A stretch of 64,000 bases of DNA, from positions 1-64,000 of IMG/VR virus record IMGVR_UViG_3300025652_000049; one strand, given 5' to 3'. Shown one piece after another: positions 46,767-52,286 of the stretch (within the stretch, counting starts at the first letter, position 1; every line of letters starts with the position of its first letter). Below the pieces are notes generated by a model that saw nothing but the letters and a program-made list of their open reading frames with translations, was not told the origin of the DNA and did not search any database. This DNA comes from a virus. A program made the translations under genes and the position numbers.

Positions 46767-47120
46767 CTAATTATAAACCGAGCGAAAGCTCGACAATCTA
46801 TTGGGGAGGGTTTCTAATGGTGGCTTCTCGATAATGCTTATGTAATTATATTTATAACGACTCCTTCGAAACAAGTCTGGGCCCATATACGAGGGAACAA
46901 AAAACGTGCGATCAATACGATTAATCTTTTCTAAGGTAGAAGCACTTGTTATCTGATAATCAAAACTCTCTGTTTGATTAAGGACAACTGCATCCGGTGA
47001 AACTGAATCAACGAATGATACTAGCTCAATGCCAACATCATCATCTAATAGCTTAGGAACCTCTGCCGAAGCAATGGAAAACGTAAAAGCCATTAGGAGT
47101 ACTACAAGGAAATTTTTCAT
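46767..47120 (-). CDS. Small exported protein, unknown
   Basis: 117 residues from the ATG at 47120. A longer frame upstream would bury the signal, so this start is preferred. Residues 1-19 form a clear signal peptide (MKNFLVVLLMAFTFSIASA) with a likely cut before EVPKLL. The mature part has no cysteine or membrane segment and is Arg/Tyr-rich near the C-terminus (LFRRSRYKYNY). It stands alone between terminators. It may act in the periplasm, for example in superinfection exclusion, but nothing in the sequence proves this. Confidence 0.7.
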   Translation of the reverse strand: MKNFLVVLLMAFTFSIASAEVPKLLDDDVGIELVSFVDSVSPDAVVLNQTESFDYQITSASTLEKINRIDRTFFVPSYMGPDLFRRSRYKYNYISIIEKPPLETLPNRLSSFRSVYN

Positions 47121-47160
47121 TGTATTTCTGTATTTAATGATTAATAAAGTATAAATATAT

Positions 47161-47196
47161 AAAAAAAATGCTTCCCTACTACAAGAAGCATTTTTC
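47161..47196 (-). terminator. Intrinsic terminator
   Basis: ATGCTTC (47168-47174) and GAAGCAT (47185-47191), loop about ten bases, with T-run on the minus strand (A-run 47161-47168). The right arm also has T5 on the plus strand, so it may work both ways. It ends the transcript of the 67-residue gene at 47262-47465. Confidence 0.8.
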
Positions 47197-47261
47197 ATAT
47201 CAACTAATTAACTAAAAAACATACCAACCAAATATGTCTTATGAAAACATAAATATACAAC

Positions 47262-47465
47262 TTATTTCGGAACTGTATAATCAAGGATAATATGAACCAT
47301 AGCCTCAAATTTAAAATTGTCAGCAATCTCACTCGCGCTATTTTTGTGAAAAGTAGGATATAAAAAAATATTGCAGTACCCATGAATCTCAGCACCATCC
47401 ATACCCTTATCTATCATACGAGCAATAATATCATCATTCCAATATGGCGTCTTACACCTACTCAT
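47262..47465 (-). CDS. Small protein, unknown
   Basis: 67 residues: MSRCKTPYWNDDIIARM, two cysteines and many aromatic and acidic residues, no membrane segment. An overlapping frame at 47204-47398 is less likely because this one has a promoter pair upstream (47588-47628) and a terminator downstream. The first gene reading left from the divergence point, so it may be among the first minus-strand genes expressed. Confidence 0.55.
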   Translation of the reverse strand: MSRCKTPYWNDDIIARMIDKGMDGAEIHGYCNIFLYPTFHKNSASEIADNFKFEAMVHIILDYTVPK

Positions 47466-47587
47466 ATTTCTTATTCTTTAATCTGAAACATTCCTCAGTA
47501 AAACCTCGCATCAATAAACGATTCCGAATACGCCTCTCTAAACATAATTCTACCATAACACCACTATTTATATTAATATCTATTAAG

Positions 47588-47610
47588 CAAAACTACGTCA
47601 AATAGACGTA
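47588..47610 (-). promoter_or_regulatory. Promoter with operator-like inverted repeat, copy B
   Basis: Minus-strand TAGTTTTG (47595-47588) fits TAnnTTTG, and TACGTC-AAATA-GACGTA (47594-47610) is a perfect 6-bp inverted repeat overlapping it. Over 29 bases, copies A and B agree at 23 positions, covering repeat plus -7 box. The -35-like TTTG lies 16 or 25 bases upstream, a weaker fit than copy A. Confidence 0.6.
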
Positions 47611-47620
47611 ACAAAAAAAC

Positions 47621-47628
47621 CAAACATA
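47621..47628 (-). promoter_or_regulatory. Second candidate -7 box
   Basis: Minus-strand TATGTTTG, an exact TAnnTTTG match upstream of copy B. The nearest TTTG on the -33 side is only 14 bases away, so it is weaker than the main box. Confidence 0.35.
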
Positions 47629-47678
47629 AAATAAAAAATTTCCAAAATTTATTCGCTCGTTTGCTTAATAGTAAAATT

Positions 47679-47713
47679 CCCCCTACCATAATCTTGTTTA
47701 TGGGGTAGGGGGG
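47679..47713 (+). other. G+C-rich hairpin at the early-gene border
   Basis: CCCCCTACC (47679-47687) pairs perfectly with GGTAGGGGG (47704-47712), loop about 16 bases with an extra AUAA/UUAU pairing. No U-run follows, so this is a leader or barrier structure rather than an ordinary terminator. Confidence 0.6.
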
Positions 47714-47723
47714 TCTCTATTAA

Positions 47724-47738
47724 AAACTCATAAAAGAG
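47724..47738 (+). repeat. 15-bp early-region element, copy 1
   Basis: AAACTCATAAAAGAG. Identical copies at 48198-48212 and 50542-50556. The ends CTC and GAG can pair. Copy 1 lies 44 bases before the first plus-strand gene. Confidence 0.75.
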
Positions 47739-47781
47739 AGTCCTAATCGTTAGTGTCTCTTTATAATTTAATTTATTTACT

Positions 47782-47940
47782 ATGTCTTATTTATCATCAC
47801 TTCGTACCAAAGTATCGACCCTTAATGCACAACCTGTGCCTAACTCTTACACCAAGCTTGACATCTTTCGTGTTAAAGCTACAGTTGTTGCTGGCTTTAC
47901 TGTGGGGTATATTCAAGGATCATTAACTAAAACTAAATAG
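47782..47940 (+). CDS. Small membrane peptide, first early gene
   Basis: 52 residues: a polar N-terminal half (MSYLSSLRTKVSTLNAQPV) then a weak membrane helix (VKATVVAGFTVGYIQGSL) and a basic tail. The start ATG follows an A/T-rich leader and its stop is four bases from the next start. Likely an early host-takeover peptide by position; no function visible. Confidence 0.65.
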   Translation: MSYLSSLRTKVSTLNAQPVPNSYTKLDIFRVKATVVAGFTVGYIQGSLTKTK

Positions 47941-47944
47941 ACTC

Positions 47945-48199
47945 ATGGCTATCAAGAAATCTACTACCATTGCATCAGCTGTCGCTGCTGCTGGAACTAC
48001 TGCATCCATCTGGCATGCCTCTACTGCCACTACTATGGCTGTCACATCTACTGCTGGCGCTACCGCCGGCTCAGGCACAATGGTCTTTAAGACTGTTGCC
48101 GCAGGCTTGGGCTCCAAGCTTCTCATCGGTGCTTTATGCATCGGTGCTACTGCTGCCGTCACCTACATGGTTTACACTCACCTAGAGAGTAAATCATAA
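47945..48199 (+). CDS. Ala/Thr/Gly-rich small membrane protein
   Basis: 84 residues with at least two membrane-prone segments: SAVAAAGTTASIWHASTATTMAVTS and KLLIGALCIGATAAVTYMVYTHL. Gly and Ala recur in helix-packing spacing. Composition and codon choice (GCT, ACT, TCT) differ from the late genes. The stop codon overlaps the second copy of the 15-bp element. Unknown function; a membrane-active early protein is plausible. Confidence 0.7.
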   Translation: MAIKKSTTIASAVAAAGTTASIWHASTATTMAVTSTAGATAGSGTMVFKTVAAGLGSKLLIGALCIGATAAVTYMVYTHLESKS

Positions 48200-48212
48200 A
48201 CTCATAAAAGAG
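48198..48212 (+). repeat. 15-bp early-region element, copy 2
   Basis: Identical to copy 1, begins inside the TAA stop of the 84-residue gene and is followed by the terminator hairpin at 48238-48264. Confidence 0.75.
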
Positions 48213-48237
48213 AACTTTTGTTCATCCTCTTGCTCAT

Positions 48238-48264
48238 CCTCTTGGATAGGCAAGGGGCTTTTTC
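48238..48264 (+). terminator. Intrinsic terminator in the early region
   Basis: CCTCTTG (48238-48244), loop GATAGG, CAAGGGG (48251-48257, one G-U pair), then C and a T5-run. It closes the first two early genes. Confidence 0.75.
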
Positions 48265-48337
48265 TAATTCTGTCGTGTAGTATGTGCTACACCTGATGAG
48301 GTTGTTAGACCGAAACAGTTACTTAATACTTATTCTA

Positions 48338-48613
48338 ATGGTACATTCCTTCTCATCCGACTATAAGAACGGCAACATCACTATCACCTTCACCGATGGT
48401 GATGAGGTTAAGACGATCTTCTTTGTTAATAGCACTGTCGCATACGACATCGCTTATAACACACTTCAATGGCGATATGATATGTCTGGTTACACAGAAT
48501 ATCAAGGAGACTCTGGCTACTTAAAAGCCATCACACACATGCGCAAATGTGGTCTCTCATTCATGAAGCATCCACAAGATTGCGACATGTTTATTCCCCA
48601 CTATAAAGCATGA
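48338..48613 (+). CDS. Small early protein, unknown
   Basis: 91 residues from ATG at 48338. The extended GTG frame from 48284 would add an implausible hydrophobic lead next to the terminator. The protein is beta-rich with aromatic residues (GNITITFTDGDEVKTIFFVNS), two Cys and two Met-rich turns near the C-terminus. No family recognised. It lies between the terminator at 48238-48264 and the structured non-coding region. Confidence 0.65.
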   Translation: MVHSFSSDYKNGNITITFTDGDEVKTIFFVNSTVAYDIAYNTLQWRYDMSGYTEYQGDSGYLKAITHMRKCGLSFMKHPQDCDMFIPHYKA

Positions 48614-48651
48614 CATCATGTCAATTTATAGCCTTCAAACTACATCTGTAG

Positions 48652-48672
48652 AGTAAGCGAGATCTGTTTACC
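48652..48672 (+). promoter_or_regulatory. 21-bp operator-like element, copy 1
   Basis: AGTAAGCGA then GATCTGTTTACC. It differs at two positions (first base G to A, and A to G in the middle) from the copy at 52296-52316. Outer arms GTAA/TTAC are inverted. Confidence 0.65.
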
Positions 48673-48693
48673 CAAATCTATTAATCTATTTTG

Positions 48694-48714
48694 GGTAAGC
48701 AGGATCTGTTTACC
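48694..48714 (+). promoter_or_regulatory. 21-bp operator-like element, copy 2
   Basis: GGTAAGCAG then GATCTGTTTACC, one base different from the copy at 52296-52316. Its left arm pairs with the right end of copy 1 (TTTGGGTAA with TTACCCAAA), so the two can form a 9-bp stem. Confidence 0.65.
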
Positions 48715-48952
48715 GCCCGATTACGATGATGCCAATGTTTACAGGGCTTCACACGTTTTACCTAAAAAAGTCGTATAGTATATACTATATATACCGACGG
48801 ACTAGGACGTGGCAGAGACTGACAGAGTGTGCTCAATCAGTATGTGTCCTCTTAGTCTAACTTGGTAAACCACTGCGGTTCTCTGCGGTGTTATACTAAT
48901 GTTATCTGTCTTATTATAAGCTGTCATTGTTTGTTATTAAAAAGGCGTAGTT

Positions 48953-49063
48953 ATGTGCCTACTATGGTGCATTACTATTTTGTTATTTATAAACATCTTT
49001 TACTTTATTAACGTAGTGATTGCTTGCGGTCACTATGTTGATTTATTTAAGTTACTGCGGTAG
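48953..49063 (+). CDS. Tiny membrane peptide
   Basis: 36 residues, MCLLWCITILLFINIFYFI then VVIACGHYVDLFKLLR. Almost entirely hydrophobic, three Cys. Its position inside the otherwise non-coding early stretch and a good A/T-rich start context support translation, but a chance frame cannot be excluded. Confidence 0.45.
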   Translation: MCLLWCITILLFINIFYFINVVIACGHYVDLFKLLR

Positions 49064-49195
49064 TTTACTATCGCTTCGTCTTCGTTCGGTGCTACGCACC
49101 TCTCTCATCCTCGCTAGGGGATATTATTTAATTTATTATTTATTTATTTAAAATCATCTGATTCCAAGGATGTAAAATACTTGGTCACTATTGTT
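49064..49195 (+). other. Non-coding stretch with small hairpins
   Basis: 132 bases. GGTGC-TAC-GCACC (about 49088-49100) and ATCC-TCGCTAGG-GGAT (about 49107-49122) form short hairpins, then an A/T-rich run precedes the next start. No gene, promoter box or T-run found. Confidence 0.4.
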
Positions 49196-49477
49196 ATGAT
49201 ATCTATATCGCTTGATGATGTTGTTATTGCGAAGCAATCTGCTACTGGTTATGCACCTCTATGTATGGAGGTTGCTAACGTTGCAATATATCTTCATCGT
49301 GAGAGAACACATGGGTTCTCTAACTACTCTTTCAGGTTATGTCCTGACGACAACTGCTATTATGGTAAGATTCGAGGCTCTGTTCAAGGGCTTGAGCTTG
49401 CTATGGCAGATATTGAATTCTTTGGTATTTCTATCAAAGACTTCGACAGATACCTACGTCCTCTTTTAGACGACTAG
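49196..49477 (+). CDS. Small early protein, unknown
   Basis: 93 residues from ATG at 49196 (a TTG start five codons upstream is possible). Mixed alpha/beta, four Cys, a charged C-terminal half (KIRGSVQGLELAMADIEFFGISIKDFDRYLRPLLDD). No signal or membrane segment. The TAG stop at 49475-49477 lies inside the left arm of the hairpin at 49474-49508. Confidence 0.65.
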   Translation: MISISLDDVVIAKQSATGYAPLCMEVANVAIYLHRERTHGFSNYSFRLCPDDNCYYGKIRGSVQGLELAMADIEFFGISIKDFDRYLRPLLDD

Positions 49478-49531
49478 GTATCAATGCATGTATGGTATGA
49501 TTACCTAGAGGTTCGATTCCTCTTCATGCAG
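49474..49531 (+). ncRNA. tRNA-like hairpin (T-arm plus acceptor), not a full tRNA
   Basis: AGAGG-TTCGATT-CCTCT at 49507-49523 is a perfect T-arm with consensus loop. TGCATG (49485-49490) pairs with CATGCA (49525-49530), an acceptor-like stem. Between them lies only GGTA-TGAT-TACC, so D-arm and anticodon arm cannot both exist. A competing stem CTAGGTA/TACCTAG (49474-49480 with 49502-49508) overlaps. May be a tRNA mimic, a tRNA remnant or an attachment-site relic. Confidence 0.45.
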
Positions 49532-49576
49532 CTAACTTTAAATCTAAAAGGTTGTGACTTACCACACACATTTATT

Positions 49577-49948
49577 ATGAGAAAATTATCTTTATTACGT
49601 GAATCTCTTATGCAGTCTAAGACTGCTGCTACTTCTATGGAAACCTTCAACAACTTAAGGTTTACTAGTCTATCCTCTGCTTATGAACATAAGATTGTTG
49701 CTGACAAAATCAACTCAAACAATTACAAAACTATGCTTACTGCTAGTGGTATTGTTTGGGGTGCTGCTATTGGAACTTATGTTGCAGGCTCAACACTACT
49801 TGTTGCAGGCGCAGTATTAGCAGGAACTACTGTTGTTGGCACTGCTACTGCTCTTGCTGTTAACAACAGGCGTATTATTAAAAACTCTAATGAGTTTTTG
49901 AATAACGGAGATTACATTACTCCTGAGCCTATAACTATTAATCTTTAA
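49577..49948 (+). CDS. Small protein with Gly/Ala-rich membrane segments
   Basis: 123 residues from the ATG in ACATTTATTATG. A longer frame from 49484 would cover the tRNA-like hairpin and is rejected. A polar N-terminal 60 residues, then two close Gly/Ala/Val-rich membrane helices (MLTASGIVWGAAIGTYVAGSTLLVAG and later AVLAGTTVVGTATALAV), then a polar tail. Resembles the 84-residue early protein in composition. Membrane-active early function likely. Confidence 0.7.
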   Translation: MRKLSLLRESLMQSKTAATSMETFNNLRFTSLSSAYEHKIVADKINSNNYKTMLTASGIVWGAAIGTYVAGSTLLVAGAVLAGTTVVGTATALAVNNRRIIKNSNEFLNNGDYITPEPITINL

Positions 49949-49958
49949 TCTATAAACT

Positions 49959-50114
49959 ATGTACAATCCTCGTCTTATTATCTCAGCTATGAGAACTTAT
50001 GGTTGCTCTGCTATTGAAGCTATTCAATGGCTTGGGCAACCTCATGAAAATGCATTCTTATTTACTAACGGCAATGTTCATATTCCAGAGTGCTGGAATA
50101 CTGATGCCATTTAA
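49959..50114 (+). CDS. Tiny protein, unknown
   Basis: 51 residues, MYNPRLIISAMRTYGCSAIEAIQWLG then a short strand-rich end. The first half could be one helix-turn-helix-sized unit but no DNA-binding signature is clear. Starts ten bases after the previous stop in a TATAAACTATG context like its neighbour at 50384. Confidence 0.55.
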   Translation: MYNPRLIISAMRTYGCSAIEAIQWLGQPHENAFLFTNGNVHIPECWNTDAI

Positions 50115-50126
50115 AACCTATCTATT

Positions 50127-50369
50127 ATGGATTCTTATTTCCTTGCACAGTTATTACGTCTAAAGATACACCTAATCACTATCAATGATTGTGATGATGT
50201 TGTTGCCTACTATACTGAAAAGTTTGTCAATACTGATAAACACGTCTTCATTTATACTCATGGGTACTTCAGTACCAATTCTAATAGTTGGGTTAATAAA
50301 ACCCATATCGTCACCTCCAGTGAGGATCTTGAGTATCACCTAAAGAACTTTGGTAAATCTTTTTACTAA
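50127..50369 (+). CDS. Small early protein, unknown
   Basis: 80 residues, strand/helix mixed, with YTHGYFSTNSNSWVNKTH in the middle and no membrane segment or motif. The start lies in CTATTATG, 12 bases after the previous stop, and the stop is 14 bases before the alpha-CTD-like gene, so these small genes form one transcript. Confidence 0.65.
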   Translation: MDSYFLAQLLRLKIHLITINDCDDVVAYYTEKFVNTDKHVFIYTHGYFSTNSNSWVNKTHIVTSSEDLEYHLKNFGKSFY

Positions 50370-50383
50370 AAACTATATAAACT

Positions 50384-50551
50384 ATGAATTATAATATTCC
50401 TGTTATTGAATTAGACCTATCCATTCGGCTTCTCAATGTGTTAAAGCGTAATGGTATATTCTTTTTGTCTGACATTAAAAACATCGATAATGTTAAATGG
50501 CTTGACAAACGTACCAAAGATGAGCTATTGTTAGCTCTCAAAAACTCATAA
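50384..50551 (+). CDS. Stand-alone RNA polymerase alpha C-terminal-domain-like protein
   Basis: 55 residues. IELDLSIRLLNVLKRNGI at 8-25 aligns with the bacterial alpha-CTD core (E. coli E-L-T-V-R-S-A-N-C-L-K-A-E-A-I) and SDI at 29-31 matches G-D-L. The two main DNA-contact positions of E. coli, Arg265 and Asn268, correspond to Arg15 and Asn18. LDKRTKDEL at 40-48 resembles L-G-K-K-S-L-T-E-I, with about four residues missing before it. The rest of alpha is absent, so it cannot assemble polymerase and may bind promoter DNA or the host enzyme. Too short for usual gene finders. The stop overlaps a 15-bp element. Confidence 0.75.
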   Translation: MNYNIPVIELDLSIRLLNVLKRNGIFFLSDIKNIDNVKWLDKRTKDELLLALKNS

Positions 50552-50556
50552 AAGAG
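50542..50556 (+). repeat. 15-bp early-region element, copy 3
   Basis: Identical to copies 1 and 2. It covers the TAA stop (50549-50551) of the alpha-CTD-like gene and precedes the hairpin at 50610-50629. Confidence 0.75.
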
Positions 50557-50609
50557 TACCACGTATTAAAGAGTTTCTTGCGTGTCTAAATAACGAAGCC
50601 TCTTAACCC

Positions 50610-50629
50610 TAGCCCTCTTTTGGGGGCTA
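50610..50629 (+). other. G+C-rich hairpin without U-run
   Basis: TAGCCCTC (50610-50617), loop TTTT, GGGGGCTA (50622-50629) with one G-U pair. Lies 46 bases before the next start. Probably a leader or processing structure; terminator unlikely because no T-run follows. Confidence 0.55.
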
Positions 50630-50674
50630 ACATTGCGCGATGTCAAGCGCATTATAAGTGTGACCACATTTATT

Positions 50675-51004
50675 ATGAAAGCACCTGCTTTTAAATCAAT
50701 CCTAGCTACGGCTATTGGGTATGCCTCTGGCGATGCCCACATTATTGTTCAATCAATGGCTGACGGTATCGTTCGCTTTGAGTCTAAGCTTGTTAACAAG
50801 CTGACCAAAGAATCACGTCACGACATTGAAAAACAACGTCATCAGCACACAGTTGAGACACAAGAGCTTGTTAAAGCCACTACTGCTAGAGCTGTAGGCT
50901 TTATCGGAGCGATATTCAAAGCTTCTACTAAACCATTAGTTAGTGGTGAGAATATAAATTTCGAGGAAGGACAAACCATTTATGCTCCTGAATCAAATGC
51001 GTAA
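50675..51004 (+). CDS. Small early protein with Lys/His-rich helix
   Basis: 109 residues from the ATG in ACATTTATTATG. A longer frame from 50633 would start inside a hairpin and is rejected. A weak hydrophobic N-terminus (FKSILATAIGYASG), a long charged helix (ESKLVNKLTKESRHDIEKQRHQHTVETQEL), and a Gly/Ala segment (RAVGFIGAIFKAS) follow. Could be membrane-peripheral. The stop overlaps the start of the next gene (ATGCGTAA). Confidence 0.65.
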   Translation: MKAPAFKSILATAIGYASGDAHIIVQSMADGIVRFESKLVNKLTKESRHDIEKQRHQHTVETQELVKATTARAVGFIGAIFKASTKPLVSGENINFEEGQTIYAPESNA

Positions 51005-51377
51005 CTCTCACAAGGGAGCTATATTATTTATAGCCATCTGTATATTGGCATTCCTAATTGGCAGTTATATCTTAACTGCTACATTCTTTGGAGTGCTAAT
51101 ATTAGTTGGTTTAATAGTGCTCATCGAAAGCATCCCACCTTTACGGTGGTTGATGGCAAAGACCTCAAGAGTCGTAGACATATGCATCTTTGTATTCTCC
51201 ATTATAGCAATGGCATCTTATGGCTTAAACATCACCGCTGCGCTTACCGTAGCTGGTGTTGGTTACACATTGATATATGCACCCCATTTAAGGGAGCAGA
51301 GTATCATTAATAAAAACAAAACTAACCGATCCGCAGCGGCCGGTTATAAATCTAAATTTAATCACAATCCAAAATAA
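50997..51377 (+). CDS. Small multi-pass membrane protein
   Basis: 126 residues from ATG at 50997 (an upstream frame to 50982 exists but the overlap ATGCGTAA points to this start). About four membrane segments: GAILFIAICILAFLIGSYIL, LILVGLIVLIES, VVDICIFVFSIIAMASYG and the last hydrophobic run. Ends in a basic tail (LREQSIINKNKTNRSAAAGYKSK). An inner-membrane protein, possibly for superinfection exclusion; speculation. Confidence 0.7.
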   Translation: MRNSHKGAILFIAICILAFLIGSYILTATFFGVLILVGLIVLIESIPPLRWLMAKTSRVVDICIFVFSIIAMASYGLNITAALTVAGVGYTLIYAPHLREQSIINKNKTNRSAAAGYKSKFNHNPK

Positions 51378-51385
51378 GTATTATT

Positions 51386-51721
51386 ATGAGAACTAAATTC
51401 GTACCAGTTACATTAGTAACATCTTCGGACCAGCAAGACGCTATAATGTCTTCAACATTTCCAATCTTCAGCTCTAATGAGTTTAAAGAAACAAGATCTT
51501 CTGTCTTAGAATTCTTAGACTCATGTGTCTATATCACTAGACCTATGAGCATACCTAACCAGTATTCTAAATTTATCAATCGATACTTTCCTGTCTCTGA
51601 AGCAGGAGTAGAATCACTGATAAAGTTTCGTAAGCATAACCGTCAATCGATTAAGCAACGAAACAAAGGCGCTGTTAAAGCGCAAGCTATGTTTGTTCGT
51701 GATATAAAACAAACAGCTTAA
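51386..51721 (+). CDS. Small early protein, unknown
   Basis: 111 residues: a strand/helix mixed body and a very basic tail (IKFRKHNRQSIKQRNKGAVKAQAMFVRDIKQ). The charge suggests nucleic-acid contact. The stop is followed by a strong terminator-type hairpin (51730-51757), so it is the last gene of the first early cluster. Confidence 0.65.
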   Translation: MRTKFVPVTLVTSSDQQDAIMSSTFPIFSSNEFKETRSSVLEFLDSCVYITRPMSIPNQYSKFINRYFPVSEAGVESLIKFRKHNRQSIKQRNKGAVKAQAMFVRDIKQTA

Positions 51722-51729
51722 AAACAACA

Positions 51730-51757
51730 AAGCCCAGTTCTACAGAGAGCTGGGCTT
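51730..51757 (+). terminator. Strong bidirectional terminator
   Basis: AAGCCCAGTTCT (51730-51741), loop ACAG, AGAGCTGGGCTT (51746-51757), 12-bp stem with one T-G pair. Followed by GTTTT on the plus strand and TGTTGTTTTT on the minus strand. Ends both the plus gene before it and any minus transcript from 51814. Confidence 0.85.
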
Positions 51758-51777
51758 GTTTTCATATATGAAGATAA

Positions 51778-51795
51778 TGTCAATAACCTAAAATA
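51778..51795 (+). repeat. 18-bp inverted-repeat pair flanking the 134-residue gene, left copy
   Basis: TGTCAATAACCTAAAATA. The minus strand at 52274-52257 reads TGTCAATAACTTAGAATA, 16 of 18 identical. The two copies face each other around the gene at 51846-52250. Confidence 0.55.
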
Positions 51796-51800
51796 TATGA

Positions 51801-51815
51801 ACACTACAAATATAT
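51801..51815. repeat. 15-bp direct repeat, left copy
   Basis: ACACTACAAATATAT, identical to 52272-52286. Read on the minus strand both contain TATATTTGTAGTGT with a TAnnTTTG box. Confidence 0.65.
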
Positions 51816-51845
51816 GCTATTTATACTTACGAGTTATAACTAGTA

Positions 51846-52250
51846 CTAAAATTCTTTGTGTGTCCATCTACCTAATGGTACATGATATTTACATTCTTTT
51901 TTAAGATTATCCATATCAGGCTTTCCAATGTAATGCATTGCCCAAGGTAGTACTACAAAGTATCTAACCGCATCAATGGTATATTCATTCATAAAGCCAA
52001 TACCTATTAACTTGTTTTTGTCTCGGTGAAATGACTGCTTGTGTTTATAATTATAACTCAAGTAGTCGCCGGGCAAGAACATCTTTTCTACCGTATGACC
52101 TTGCTTTGGTCTACGGTTCCAGACATCCCTCAACAGCTTGTTAGAAGTGGCTGATAGTTGATACATATTATCAATCAATTCATCACTGATAACTCGTGCG
52201 TACTTACTACTGTATTCTTTGAGAAGGGTTCGGACTATTTGTTGTTTCAT
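51846..52250 (-). CDS. Minus-strand gene in the early region, unknown (possible regulator)
   Basis: 134 residues: helical first half (KQQIVRTLLKEYSSKYARVISDELIDNMYQLSATSNKLLRDVW) then a basic, strand-rich second half (RRPKQGHTVEKMFLPGD, HKQSFHRDKNK). It is flanked by repeats (15-bp direct, 18-bp inverted), has its own promoter box and a facing terminator, and opposes all nearby genes. That is the layout of an inserted cassette or moron. Its promoter overlaps a 21-bp element (52296-52316), so it is probably regulated with the early genes. Confidence 0.7.
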   Translation of the reverse strand: MKQQIVRTLLKEYSSKYARVISDELIDNMYQLSATSNKLLRDVWNRRPKQGHTVEKMFLPGDYLSYNYKHKQSFHRDKNKLIGIGFMNEYTIDAVRYFVVLPWAMHYIGKPDMDNLKKECKYHVPLGRWTHKEF

Positions 52251-52256
52251 ATTGCT

Positions 52257-52274
52257 TATTCTAAGTTATTGACA
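52257..52274 (-). repeat. 18-bp inverted-repeat pair, right copy
   Basis: Minus-strand TGTCAATAACTTAGAATA, 16 of 18 bases shared with 51778-51795. Forms the leader of the 134-residue gene. Confidence 0.55.
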
Positions 52275-52286
52275 CTACAAATATAT
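52272..52286. repeat. 15-bp direct repeat, right copy
   Basis: ACACTACAAATATAT, identical to 51801-51815. Carries the -7 box of the 134-residue gene. Confidence 0.65.

Larger units (their letters stand above)
47466..47781. other. Divergent intergenic region at the strand switch
   Basis: 316 bases without a gene, dividing minus-strand and plus-strand genes. It holds the minus-strand promoters at 47588-47628, the hairpin at 47679-47713 and the first copy of the 15-bp early element at 47724-47738. Plus-strand start signals are probably here but no TAnnTTTG box faces right, as expected if early genes use the injected polymerase. Confidence 0.6.
48614..48952 (+). other. Structured non-coding region
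   Basis: 339 bases with no convincing gene. It contains two copies of the 21-bp element (48652-48672, 48694-48714), which together form an inverted pair TTACCCAAA / TTTGGGTAA; the AT palindrome TATAGTATATACTATA at 48774-48789; and a direct repeat CTGCGGT near 48873 and 48886. A control region or replication origin is possible. Confidence 0.55.
51726..51800 (-). ncRNA. Possible small RNA between promoter-like repeat and terminator
   Basis: Minus-strand TATATTTG at 51814-51807 (copy of the box before the 134-residue gene) would start a transcript near 51800 that runs about 75 bases into the terminator hairpin at 51757-51730. No open frame longer than a few codons. No -33 box is found, which weakens the case. 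Confidence 0.3.

Noticed and set aside
47204-47398. 64-residue minus-strand frame
   Set aside because: Overlaps the 67-residue gene at 47262-47465 in another frame and has no better start; less likely real.
47923-48162. 79-residue minus-strand frame, Ala/Val-rich
   Set aside because: Exact antisense of the Ala/Thr-rich early gene. Shadow.
49485-49531. Canonical tRNA gene
   Set aside because: T-arm and acceptor fit, but only 15 bases separate 5' acceptor and T-arm, so D and anticodon arms are missing. Kept as a tRNA-like element only.
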